In this document: one piece after another, positions 1-6,398 of the stretch | How positions within the stretch are numbered: the first letter of the stretch is position 1 | How the letters are laid out: each line of letters starts with the position of its first letter | From: Flavobacteriales bacterium UBA1995 | GTDB lineage: Bacteria > Bacteroidota > Bacteroidia > Flavobacteriales_D > Sanyastnellaceae | Length of the DNA stretch: 7,813 bases | NCBI GenBank assembly: GCA_002336475.1 | Contig: DDCX01000116.1 | Coordinates: 2,240 to 10,052, forward strand | Reading direction: 5' to 3' | The notes under the pieces: model-generated | Seen by the model: the letters and a program-made list of their open reading frames with translations, nothing else | Databases searched by the model: none | What the model was told of the DNA's origin: nothing | Translations under genes and position numbers: made by a program

Positions 1-569
1 CACCTACACCTGCACCCGAATTGGTTCCCTCACCTCAACCGGTGGTCTTTGAAGAACCTGAAGAGGAGGCGCCTGCTGCCCCGGAGCCTCAGGTGTTTGA
101 GCCTGCTGCCCATGTGCCTTCTGATGAAGAAGAAGTTCAAACCACGGCGCCCTTACCCGAGGTTGAGGCGGCGCCAGAACCGGTCGCGGATGCTCCAGAA
201 TTGTCGGTTGAAGAACCAGAGGTCCAAGAGGCAAATACGGTGACCCCTGCTGCCGAAACGGGGCCAGCAAAAGCAAAAGCCATGTTCGAGCCCGATGGTT
301 CGCCCACTTTGGCAGAGCAAATGGAGCGGCAGCCAATTTCGGATTTGCGCACCGCATTCAGCTTGGTTGAGAAGTATGAATGCATCAAGATGCTGTTTGC
401 AGATGACGCGGTAGAGTTTAACCGTGTCCTCGAGGCTTTGGAAGAAGCGGGGAATTTCGAATTGGCAGTGCTCTGGTTGGACCAACAGGTCCCCGCATTT
501 CAGGAGTGGGACAAAGAAGACCCTGTCGTGATGCGGTTCCTCGATCGGGTGGAACGCAGATACCACTGA
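1..569 (+). CDS. Hypothetical protein, C-terminal part (5' end outside window): acidic Pro/Glu/Ala-rich linker plus conserved C-terminal helical domain
   Basis: The reading frame is already open at position 3 and stops at TGA 567-569, giving 188 visible residues; the true start lies upstream of the window. The first ~95 residues are low complexity, dominated by Pro, Glu, Ala and Val with recurring PEP/EEP pieces and almost no positive charge, which looks like a disordered linker. The last ~90 residues are compositionally normal and probably helical, with a block PISDLRTAFSLVEKY, then CIKMLFADDAVEFNRVLEAL, and an ending FLDRVERRYH. From memory, this pattern (xISDLxxAxxLxxKxxxxxxLFxxD...VERR at the C terminus) resembles the C-terminal domain of uncharacterised Bacteroidota proteins, but I cannot assign a function. 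The missing N-terminal part might hold a membrane anchor, in which case the linker would be a spacer; that is inference. The stop lies one base before the rsmI ATG, so the two are probably co-transcribed and translationally coupled. Confidence 0.8.
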   Translation, partial: PTPAPELVPSPQPVVFEEPEEEAPAAPEPQVFEPAAHVPSDEEEVQTTAPLPEVEAAPEPVADAPELSVEEPEVQEANTVTPAAETGPAKAKAMFEPDGSPTLAEQMERQPISDLRTAFSLVEKYECIKMLFADDAVEFNRVLEALEEAGNFELAVLWLDQQVPAFQEWDKEDPVVMRFLDRVERRYH

Positions 570-570
570 C

Positions 571-1239
571 ATGCTGACGGTTGTGCCCACGCCGATTGGC
601 AACCTAGGAGACTTTTCGCAGCGCGCTATTGAGGCCATTGAAGCGGCTGACATCGTCCTGGCAGAAGACACCCGGACAACCGGGTCCCTGCTTCGGTTAA
701 AAGGGCTGGAGGCACGCCTGAGGGCTTTTCATGCCCACAACGAACACAAGGTGTTGGAGCAGGTCGTTTCTGATCTTGCTGCGGGCGTGAATGCTTGTTT
801 GTGCAGCGACGCGGGCACGCCTGCCATCAGTGACCCCGGATTTTTATTGGTCCGCGCCTGCATTGCAGCGGGAGTGGAAGTCCAATGTTTGCCAGGAGCG
901 ACAGCCTTTGTGCCTGCCTTGGTGATCAGTGGCCTGCCCTGTGACCGTTTTGTTTTCGAGGGTTTTTTGCCCCACAAAAAAGGCCGACAAACCCGGTTAA
1001 AGGCATTGGCCCAAGAGCTCCGTACCACGGTGATGTACGAGTCTCCCCACCGCATACCCAAGCTTCTTTCAGAGCTTTCGGAGTTCTGTGGGCCTGAGCG
1101 CCCGTTGAGCATCAGCAGGGAAATTTCCAAGAAGTTTGAGGAAACCGTTCGGGGTTCTGTAGCGGAGTTACAGGCCCACTTTGAAGCCCATCCACCCAAG
1201 GGTGAATTTGTGGTCGTAGTAGGCGGCGCAGAAGGCTGA
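571..1239 (+). CDS. rsmI: 16S rRNA (cytidine(1402)-2'-O)-methyltransferase RsmI
   Basis: RsmI uses S-adenosylmethionine to 2'-O-methylate C1402 of 16S rRNA in the decoding centre and acts on the small subunit in the cytoplasm. The 222-residue product shows the tetrapyrrole-methylase-type fold signatures of the family: PTPIGNLGD near residues 6-14, AEDTR at 31-35, SDAGTPAISDPG at 79-90, the PGAT loop at 109-112, SGLP at 120-123, FEGFLP at 129-134, and YESPHR at 156-161. At 222 residues it is shorter than the ~286-residue E. coli protein, lacking its C-terminal extension; as far as I recall such short forms are usual in Bacteroidota, so I do not call it truncated. The ATG start puts the first strand (LTVVPTPIGN) where the family has it. 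No clear Shine-Dalgarno is visible, and the upstream stop is only one base away, suggesting coupling to the preceding gene. It converges on radA with a 6-bp gap. Confidence 0.96.
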   Translation: MLTVVPTPIGNLGDFSQRAIEAIEAADIVLAEDTRTTGSLLRLKGLEARLRAFHAHNEHKVLEQVVSDLAAGVNACLCSDAGTPAISDPGFLLVRACIAAGVEVQCLPGATAFVPALVISGLPCDRFVFEGFLPHKKGRQTRLKALAQELRTTVMYESPHRIPKLLSELSEFCGPERPLSISREISKKFEETVRGSVAELQAHFEAHPPKGEFVVVVGGAEG

Positions 1240-1245
1240 TTCCCC

Positions 1246-2598
1246 TCAGAAGAGAACCTTTTGAAGCTCTCCGACGCGGTTTACCCGCACCAGCTCGAGT
1301 CCTTTGGGAGGTTTGGGCCCCTTGGAGACCAGTCCACTCAACACAATGCGCTTCATGCCGAGCTTGGACGCCTCCATCATGCGCTGTTCCACACGTGCCA
1401 CAGGCCTCACCTCGCCTGTGAGCCCGACTTCGCCGCACAAGGCGGTTTTCGGATCGAGGGTCAGGTCCAGTGTTGAACTCAAAATAGCGGCAACGACGGC
1501 GAGGTCGATTCCGGGGTCACCCAGTCGGATTCCCCCAGCAAGGTTCAAGAAAACATCTGAAGCACCCAGCTTAAATCCGCACCGTTTTTCGAGCACCGCC
1601 AGCAGCATGTTGAGGCGCCTGAGTTCATATCCAGTGGCCGACCGCTGAGGGGTTCCGTAGACCGCACTGCTGACCAAGGCTTGGATTTCCACCATCAGTG
1701 GGCGTGCCCCTTCAATGGCCACTGCAAGGGCGGTACCGCTGAGCCTAGAGTCGGAATTCCCAACCAGAGCGCCAGAAGGGTCGGTGACGGGGTGAAGTCC
1801 GTCGCCACGCATCTCGAAGATGCCGATTTCTTGGGTCGACCCAAAGCGGTTTTTGACTGCGCGTAAAATGCGGTAGGCATGGTGCCGGTCGCCCTCGAAG
1901 GTGAGCACGACATCTACCATATGTTCCAAGACTTTGGGTCCGGCAATGGCCCCTTCCTTGGTGATGTGGCCGATCAGGACGACCGGAAGTTGAAGTGGCT
2001 TTGCGGCCAGGATAAGCTCTGCGGTGGATTCGCGCACTTGGGCCACGCTGCCTGGAGCGCTTTCAACACGGGGCGTGTGCAGCGTTTGAATGGAGTCTAC
2101 AAAGAGCAAGTCGGGCTTGTGCTCTTTGACCGCCCTCACAATGCCTTCGGTAGAGGTCTCAGGAAGGATCAGCAATTCTGGCCCCAGAATGCCGAGCCGG
2201 TCTGCCCTTAAACGGACTTGTTCAGGACTTTCCTCGCCGCTGACATAGAGCACCTTGCCAGAGGCTTTCATGGCCGTTTGTAGGCTCAACGTGGACTTTC
2301 CAATGCCGGGTTCTCCACCCAACAGCACCAAAGCACCGGGAACCAACCCTCCGCCGAGAACGCGGTCGAATTCGGGCTCACCCGTACCGGCGCGGTCGGT
2401 TTTGTGTTCAGTGTAGTCCACCAAGGGCCTCGCCTCAATCGCACCAGCTGCGACGGCCGCCCGCTCCATGCGGGGGTTGGCAGACTCCTTGAATTCTGTA
2501 ACTGTATTCCAAGCCTTGCAGCTGGGGCATTTACCGACCCATTGGCCCGTAACATGCCCACAATCGCTGCAGACGAAACGGGTTCGCGTCTTGGCCAC
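1246..2598 (-). CDS. radA: DNA repair protein RadA (RecA-like ATPase with Lon-like domain)
   Basis: RadA (Sms) is a hexameric, DNA-dependent ATPase that drives branch migration of recombination intermediates alongside RecA. The 450-residue protein has the full family architecture. A zinc finger comes first, with Cys10, Cys13, Cys24 and Cys27. Next is a RecA-like ATPase core with Walker A GGEPGIGKST (94-103), Walker B LLFVDSIQ (164-171) and the RadA-specific KNRFG motif (249-253). A C-terminal Lon-protease-like domain follows (about 275-450), with NLAGGIRLGDPGIDLAVVAA. Length is normal and no key residue is missing. The start is GTG (complement of 2596-2598); it is chosen because MAKTRTRFVCSDCG places the first zinc ligand at the usual distance and no in-frame ATG gives a better fit. 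It begins 9 bases after the stop of the upstream giant surface-protein gene on the same strand, so it may be co-transcribed with it. It ends tail to tail with rsmI. Confidence 0.97.
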   Translation of the reverse strand: MAKTRTRFVCSDCGHVTGQWVGKCPSCKAWNTVTEFKESANPRMERAAVAAGAIEARPLVDYTEHKTDRAGTGEPEFDRVLGGGLVPGALVLLGGEPGIGKSTLSLQTAMKASGKVLYVSGEESPEQVRLRADRLGILGPELLILPETSTEGIVRAVKEHKPDLLFVDSIQTLHTPRVESAPGSVAQVRESTAELILAAKPLQLPVVLIGHITKEGAIAGPKVLEHMVDVVLTFEGDRHHAYRILRAVKNRFGSTQEIGIFEMRGDGLHPVTDPSGALVGNSDSRLSGTALAVAIEGARPLMVEIQALVSSAVYGTPQRSATGYELRRLNMLLAVLEKRCGFKLGASDVFLNLAGGIRLGDPGIDLAVVAAILSSTLDLTLDPKTALCGEVGLTGEVRPVARVEQRMMEASKLGMKRIVLSGLVSKGPKPPKGLELVRVNRVGELQKVLF

Positions 2599-2607
2599 CC
2601 TTGGACT

Positions 2608-5600
2608 TTAACGTTGGATCATGACCGACCCACTGAAGTTCTTGCCATTGGGCAAAGTCAACAGATAGAAGTGCGTACCGGAGGAAGCGTCGCGGGCGTC
2701 CCACTGGTTGTCATAATTGTCACTTTGGAACACAAGGTTTCCCCAGCGGTCATACACCATCAAGATGCTGCCGTCGTACTTGAGGAGACCTTCGATTTCG
2801 AAGGTGTCGTTCTTGCCAATGGAGCCCTCTGCTGTACCCGGTGTGAAGATGTTGGGAATCTTGACTTCGCAAGCGTCGATTTGCACTTCCCATTGGTGGC
2901 TGAGCCCCGCAGGGGTGCAAGGGTTCAACGCTGTTCCGATGAGCAAGAGGGGAGAATACCAATAGGCCGTATCCAGGATTTGCGCTGAGGTGAAGGTCAC
3001 CTCATCCTCTTGTAAGAAGTTCAAATTCGATGGGCTAGGTGCTCCAAACTGAAACTCCAACGACCAGTTCCAATCGACTGCAAAAGTGCTGTTGAGCTGG
3101 AAGGTATTGGGGATTTCCGGACACAAGAAGATGGGGGTGTTGTCTGCGGTTTGGTTGGGCTCAGCGTTGCCCAATTCGACAGGGTATCCCATCCAAACAA
3201 AGGTGCTGTCTTCAAAGCTTGAGCAGCCCAAGGGGTCTTCAAAAGTCGCCGTCAACCAGTTGTCGTGGTGCGGGTTAAACGTGGCCGTATAAGTGTTGCC
3301 TACGGTTCCATCTTCCCAGGTCACCGTCCAATCGTTGTCGGTAAGCGGGTCGATGAGAACGGTGTTTCCACCTTCACAATTCAGGCTGTAGTTCGGCAGT
3401 GGGCTTGGAATCGGGACAAAAATCTCGACTTCGGCACAAGCCTCTGCGGTACCACACTCATTGGAAGCTTCCACGCAGTATTCACCTGCAGCATCAGCGA
3501 GGATGACAAACTCATCTTCATTGAGGTTGGCGTTGTCCAAGGTCCATTCGATCTCAACATCGCTGCCGGGGTCCAGTCCAGGATCGAGCACCACTTCAAC
3601 CCCATCCTCACAGACGATGACGTCTTCAAGTTCAGGGTCTGCTTGCTCAGACGTCACGATGGTAAAGGGCAATTCGAGGGTGCCACAAGCGTTGCTGACC
3701 TCTACCGATAGGTCATAAGAGCCGCTGTTGCTGAATTCATATTCCGCAAAGAACCCTTGGGCACTTTCGGCTTGGGGCCAGTCGAGTGGGTAAACCGCTC
3801 CTTCGTAGAGCGTGTCCACCTGGAAGTTGGCGCTCTCGCCGTCACAAAGGAGGTAGCTTCCGTCGGCCTGAAGGTTGTCAGTGGGGCCTACGAGGTTGGC
3901 CAATGGGGTTGTGCTGACTTCCATAGGATAGCAGGCAGCATAGCCACAATTGTCATCGGTAAAGCAGATTTCGTAGACTCCAAAGCCACTTGTAGGCGTG
4001 AAGAAAGTATTGAACTCTGTGGGATCCGAGAAGAAACCAGACCCTTCGGTAACACCCCAAGTTCCCCCTACGGGATCGACCTCACAGTTGGCTGTGGCAG
4101 AATAGACCAGTCCGCCTGAAGCTGGGAGGTCGTCTACTGGCTCAGGGTTGCCTGTGGTGCAATTGTATACGGTAAAGCTGAAGTCATCGACAGGGGCATT
4201 GGCACCTGTGACCAGAACGATTTCGACCAAATCGCCGAGCGACACTTGGATGTCAGTGTGGGCGGTGAACACGTCGAAGCTCGTGAGGATGTAGGCCGTT
4301 TCGTCGCCGTCAGCATCGGTCACCGTCACCTCCAAATAATTGTCACCCCCCCAACCCGATGGGTCTGAAGCTGTCATGTAAATCAGGAGAGGGCCAGCAT
4401 CTGGTGTGGTATAGCCTCCGCTGAACTGCACGCTGTACAAGCTGTCGCACACAGGGGGAATGGTGATTTCAGGAATGACCTGTGTCACTTGTTCCACGTT
4501 GAAAACACGCTGTCCCTGACAGCCAGCATCGTTCGTGATGAGAATGCGGTAGGAGCCGGGTGTAACCCCGATAGCGGTGTCTCCAAGCTCTGCAGCAGGC
4601 ACCACGATCTCTCCACCAGCACCATTCCAGTCGCCGTCCCATTGGTACTCGACGAACTCATCCATGTTTTCATCGCAGACCGAGACAATGGCGGTATCGT
4701 CGCCACAGATGGGGTTGGGCTCAATGCAAACGTCTGGCAGGAAATAGAGGCTCTGGTTGATGTAGAAGTCCTGTGTGGTTGTGCACCCTTCGTCGATGGC
4801 AGCCGTGACGCTGAATGTCCCACCAAATGGGTAGGTACACTCGGGTCCGGAGCAGCCCAATGACCAGAGGTAGCTGTCAAAATCGTCGTTACAGGTGATG
4901 GTCGTCTCTTGTCCGGAACAAATGTTGAAGTCACCATCAACCGTCAAAGAGGGAAGTTCAACGTCGATGACCTCAACCCAATAGCTGAGAACGGTTGTGC
5001 CCACCGGTGTTCCGTCGTCAGTGGCAGTGATTTCGAGCAAGTAAGTGCCGACATTTTCTGGTGTTCCCGCGAGGAAAGCGTCCAGATAGGTAATGTTGTT
5101 GTCGACGTAGGTGCCGTTGTTGGTGACGGCGGGAACATCAGACAATGTGATGTCCACGGTCTGTCCGTCTTCCGGGGCCAAGAAGCCCAAGTTCAAATCA
5201 AGCGTATCGTTGAGACAGACATACAGGGTGTCAGCGCAACCGCTTCCTGGCGTTTCGGTGGGAATGGGGGCTTGGTTTGGGTCGGAGCCCGAAACATTGA
5301 GACAGAAGTCCTTTCCGTTCAACCAGAAACAGCCGTCCTGGTCAGCAGGCCCGCCGCCATAAGGACCGTTGTAGCTGTCGTCTTGAAAGTTGAAGCGGCC
5401 GAATTGCACAAAGTTGCTTCCGTTGTTTTGCTCATCGACGCCGACGGTGGCCGGGTCCGTTCCGCAGCAACCGCCTTCTCCGCCAACATCACCGTGGGCC
5501 CATTGCATGTTTTCATAACACATCTGGACGTTGTTCCCATCGCCAATGGCAATGGAGCCGTCTGCTGAAAAGACCACTTGGTAACTGTTGGTGCGGTCAT

Positions 5601-6240
5601 CGTGGTTGTTGTAGTAACCCACATCTACCCAATTGACATACACGGCATCCGGGGTAATGCGGTAGTAGATGTCACCTGTAAGGCGGTAATCTGCATCCGC
5701 CCAGAAGCCTGAAATGATGTTGTAGTTGGCGTCGGGCAGCTCTTCAGGTGTCCAGTCAATGACCGGCTCCACAAATGAAATGAGGCCCTTGGAATTGATG
5801 TAAAACTCCTCATACTCCAACCCAAAGAGGTTGAACGAAAACGGCAGAGAGAGCGGGCCGTGGGCGTAGTCCACGTCGATTCCAGCACCACCGGTAAACT
5901 GCTGCATGTCCGGCGTGATTTCTGTGTAGGACTCTGTGGGCTCGATCCAACAATCACATTCGCCAGAACGCATCATCCTCTGCTGCTTCCGCAATTCCTT
6001 CTTTGCGAGGTATTCAGGCGTGTTCTGGTGACGCTCGATGACCGCAATGATCGCTGCTTGATCATAACCCTCCCAGGCACGGTAATCGGCCCACTCCTCG
6101 CGGTCCATCATCATGACGGCATATTCAAAACCGCCGTATTTGCTATACAAAGCGGAGATTTCTGCAGGCAAAGGCTCCTGGGCTTTTGGGGAGCCCGAGG
6201 TGGCACAAAAAAGAAGAAGGAGAAGTGTAAAAAATCTCAT
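2608..6240 (-). CDS. Giant secreted modular surface protein: signal peptide, nidogen (NIDO)-like domain, multiple Ig-like modules, type IX secretion C-terminal domain (CHU_C)
   Basis: This 1210-residue protein is probably exported by Sec, then across the outer membrane by the type IX secretion system, and held on the cell surface or released. The frame stays open up to a GTG at 6300, but the ATG at 6240 immediately begins a signal peptide ([16 protein letters not shown], cleavage likely after KA at residue 20), so I place the start there. Order: charged, probably helical region (about 21-95); Cys-containing CDCW segment (95-98); NIDO-like domain (about 115-320) with [18 protein letters not shown] and [16 protein letters not shown]; a cadherin/HYR-like beta module (about 335-428); further Cys-bearing Ig/PKD-like modules (about 430-590); a CUB-like beta-sandwich (about 597-694); more such modules (700-1125); and the CHU_C domain (1127-1210) with IPNIFTPG and YDRWGNLVF. 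No enzyme active site is apparent. An adhesive or matrix role is inferred from architecture only. Domain borders are estimates by eye. Confidence 0.9.
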   Translation of the reverse strand: MRFFTLLLLLFCATSGSPKAQEPLPAEISALYSKYGGFEYAVMMMDREEWADYRAWEGYDQAAIIAVIERHQNTPEYLAKKELRKQQRMMRSGECDCWIEPTESYTEITPDMQQFTGGAGIDVDYAHGPLSLPFSFNLFGLEYEEFYINSKGLISFVEPVIDWTPEELPDANYNIISGFWADADYRLTGDIYYRITPDAVYVNWVDVGYYNNHDDRTNSYQVVFSADGSIAIGDGNNVQMCYENMQWAHGDVGGEGGCCGTDPATVGVDEQNNGSNFVQFGRFNFQDDSYNGPYGGGPADQDGCFWLNGKDFCLNVSGSDPNQAPIPTETPGSGCADTLYVCLNDTLDLNLGFLAPEDGQTVDITLSDVPAVTNNGTYVDNNITYLDAFLAGTPENVGTYLLEITATDDGTPVGTTVLSYWVEVIDVELPSLTVDGDFNICSGQETTITCNDDFDSYLWSLGCSGPECTYPFGGTFSVTAAIDEGCTTTQDFYINQSLYFLPDVCIEPNPICGDDTAIVSVCDENMDEFVEYQWDGDWNGAGGEIVVPAAELGDTAIGVTPGSYRILITNDAGCQGQRVFNVEQVTQVIPEITIPPVCDSLYSVQFSGGYTTPDAGPLLIYMTASDPSGWGGDNYLEVTVTDADGDETAYILTSFDVFTAHTDIQVSLGDLVEIVLVTGANAPVDDFSFTVYNCTTGNPEPVDDLPASGGLVYSATANCEVDPVGGTWGVTEGSGFFSDPTEFNTFFTPTSGFGVYEICFTDDNCGYAACYPMEVSTTPLANLVGPTDNLQADGSYLLCDGESANFQVDTLYEGAVYPLDWPQAESAQGFFAEYEFSNSGSYDLSVEVSNACGTLELPFTIVTSEQADPELEDVIVCEDGVEVVLDPGLDPGSDVEIEWTLDNANLNEDEFVILADAAGEYCVEASNECGTAEACAEVEIFVPIPSPLPNYSLNCEGGNTVLIDPLTDNDWTVTWEDGTVGNTYTATFNPHHDNWLTATFEDPLGCSSFEDSTFVWMGYPVELGNAEPNQTADNTPIFLCPEIPNTFQLNSTFAVDWNWSLEFQFGAPSPSNLNFLQEDEVTFTSAQILDTAYWYSPLLLIGTALNPCTPAGLSHQWEVQIDACEVKIPNIFTPGTAEGSIGKNDTFEIEGLLKYDGSILMVYDRWGNLVFQSDNYDNQWDARDASSGTHFYLLTLPNGKNFSGSVMIQR
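2611..2862 (-). other. Region encoding type IX secretion C-terminal sorting domain, gliding-motility-associated (CHU_C) type
   Basis: The last 84 residues show the standard landmarks: KIPNIFTPG, a run with [11 protein letters not shown], the strongly conserved [27 protein letters not shown] and a final GSVMIQR. This is the gliding motility-associated C-terminal domain (TIGR04131/CHU_C type, often called type B sorting domain) that targets cargo to the type IX secretion machinery in Bacteroidota. It is complete and lies at the very C terminus, so the cargo signal should work. No secretion machinery genes are in the window. Confidence 0.93.
4159..4452 (-). other. Region encoding a CUB-like beta-sandwich module of the surface protein
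   Basis: Residues about 597-694 run from [13 protein letters not shown] to FTVYNC with Cys at both ends. The middle holds [26 protein letters not shown] and [12 protein letters not shown]. The pattern (GWGGD-x-LEV ... G-x-x-V-x-I ... D-x-x-F-x-V-YNC) suggests a CUB-like or related jelly-roll fold, possibly binding calcium or carbohydrate. This is a fold guess from strand pattern; the two terminal Cys are the firmest observation. Confidence 0.4.
5281..5898 (-). other. Region encoding nidogen-like (NIDO) domain of the surface protein
   Basis: Residues about 115-320 match the general pattern of NIDO domains: [19 protein letters not shown], then [18 protein letters not shown], a VNWVDVGYY strand, a [14 protein letters not shown] strand, and [18 protein letters not shown]. 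This is the usual order of strands and the 'new-line/blocks-of-gas' type final motif, recognised by eye. A Cys-Cys pair at 258-259 and Cys at 241, 304 and 313 could form disulfides outside the cell. In animals NIDO domains occur in basement-membrane and adhesion proteins; in bacteria they are found in large secreted proteins of unknown role. Confidence 0.65.
6181..6240 (-). other. Signal peptide coding segment of the giant surface protein
   Basis: Residues 1-20 have a short basic start (M-R), a hydrophobic core [11 protein letters not shown] and a more polar end TSGSPKA followed by Q-E, a common Bacteroidota junction. This is a Sec signal peptidase I type signal. It decides the gene's start: the 20 extra residues encoded upstream to the GTG at 6300 are polar and would bury the signal inside the protein. 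Confidence 0.8.
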
Positions 6241-6262
6241 GGTGTTGGTTCTCGCGGGTGCG

Positions 6263-6269
6263 CAATATA
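6263..6269 (-). promoter_or_regulatory. Possible -7 promoter element for the surface-protein/radA transcript
   Basis: Read on the minus strand the bases are TATATTG, close to TAnnTTTG with one T short. It lies 22 bases upstream of the chosen ATG, giving a short leader. The nearest TTG that could serve as a -33 element is 14 bases upstream, inside the palindrome, which is shorter than the usual ~19-base spacing. This is a weak candidate only. Confidence 0.25.
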
Positions 6270-6280
6270 CCGCACTCTGT

Positions 6281-6292
6281 GGCCAATTGGCC
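6281..6292. repeat. Perfect 12-bp palindrome GGCCAATTGGCC in the divergent promoter region
   Basis: The sequence equals its own reverse complement over 12 bases and stops pairing at the next base on each side. With no loop it is not a terminator hairpin; a dimeric DNA-binding protein could bind it. It sits 41 bases upstream of the surface-protein start and 107 bases upstream of lepA. A palindrome this long is expected about once per 4 kb by chance in random sequence, so significance rests on its location. Confidence 0.45.
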
Positions 6293-6398
6293 CGGTGCAC
6301 ACACTCTGGGTCGGGGAAGCGCGTCTAGGTGTATACCAAACGCCCAATCAAGGGCTCTGGTTGCGCATCAATCGGAGGGTCTCGGTCGTACTTTAGCC

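Larger units (their letters stand above)
6241..6398. promoter_or_regulatory. Divergent intergenic region between the surface-protein gene and lepA
   Basis: This 158-bp non-coding stretch separates two genes that start in opposite directions, so promoters for both should lie here. It contains a perfect 12-bp palindrome at 6281-6292 and, on the minus strand, TATATTG at 6263-6269, which partly resembles the Bacteroidota -7 element TAnnTTTG. On the plus strand a GGAGGG at 6374-6379 lies 19 bases before the lepA ATG, too far for a normal Shine-Dalgarno. No small gene, RNA or terminator hairpin is visible. Confidence 0.6.

Noticed and set aside
153..671. A 172-codon minus-strand open frame across the first gene and the start of rsmI
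   Set aside because: It overlaps two better supported plus-strand genes, spans their junction, and shows no known motif.
1235..1248. CTGA/TCAG inverted repeat as a bidirectional terminator for rsmI and radA
   Set aside because: The stem is only four base pairs and no T-run follows on either strand.
2404..2988. A 194-codon plus-strand frame across the radA start and the surface-protein end
   Set aside because: It is antisense to the zinc finger of RadA and to the CHU_C domain, both of which are unmistakable; no protein family is visible in it.
4909..5568. A 219-codon plus-strand open frame opposite the surface-protein gene
   Set aside because: It lies wholly antisense to a protein with clear domains, has no recognisable motif, and its residue content (Val/Ala-rich, irregular) is what the opposite strand of a GC-rich gene gives.
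6196..6240. Lipoprotein signal (Cys at residue 12 of the surface protein)
   Set aside because: The residues before the Cys are L-L-F, which do not fit a lipobox (needs a small residue at -1), and the hydrophobic core continues to this point.
6241..6300. Upstream GTG start at 6300 for the surface protein
   Set aside because: The added 20 residues are polar and would place the signal peptide internally; the ATG at 6240 starts the signal peptide directly.
6389..6396. TACTTTAG as a lepA -7 promoter element
   Set aside because: It is one mismatch from TAnnTTTG, but transcription would then begin at or inside the start codon, and there is no TTG at a suitable distance upstream.
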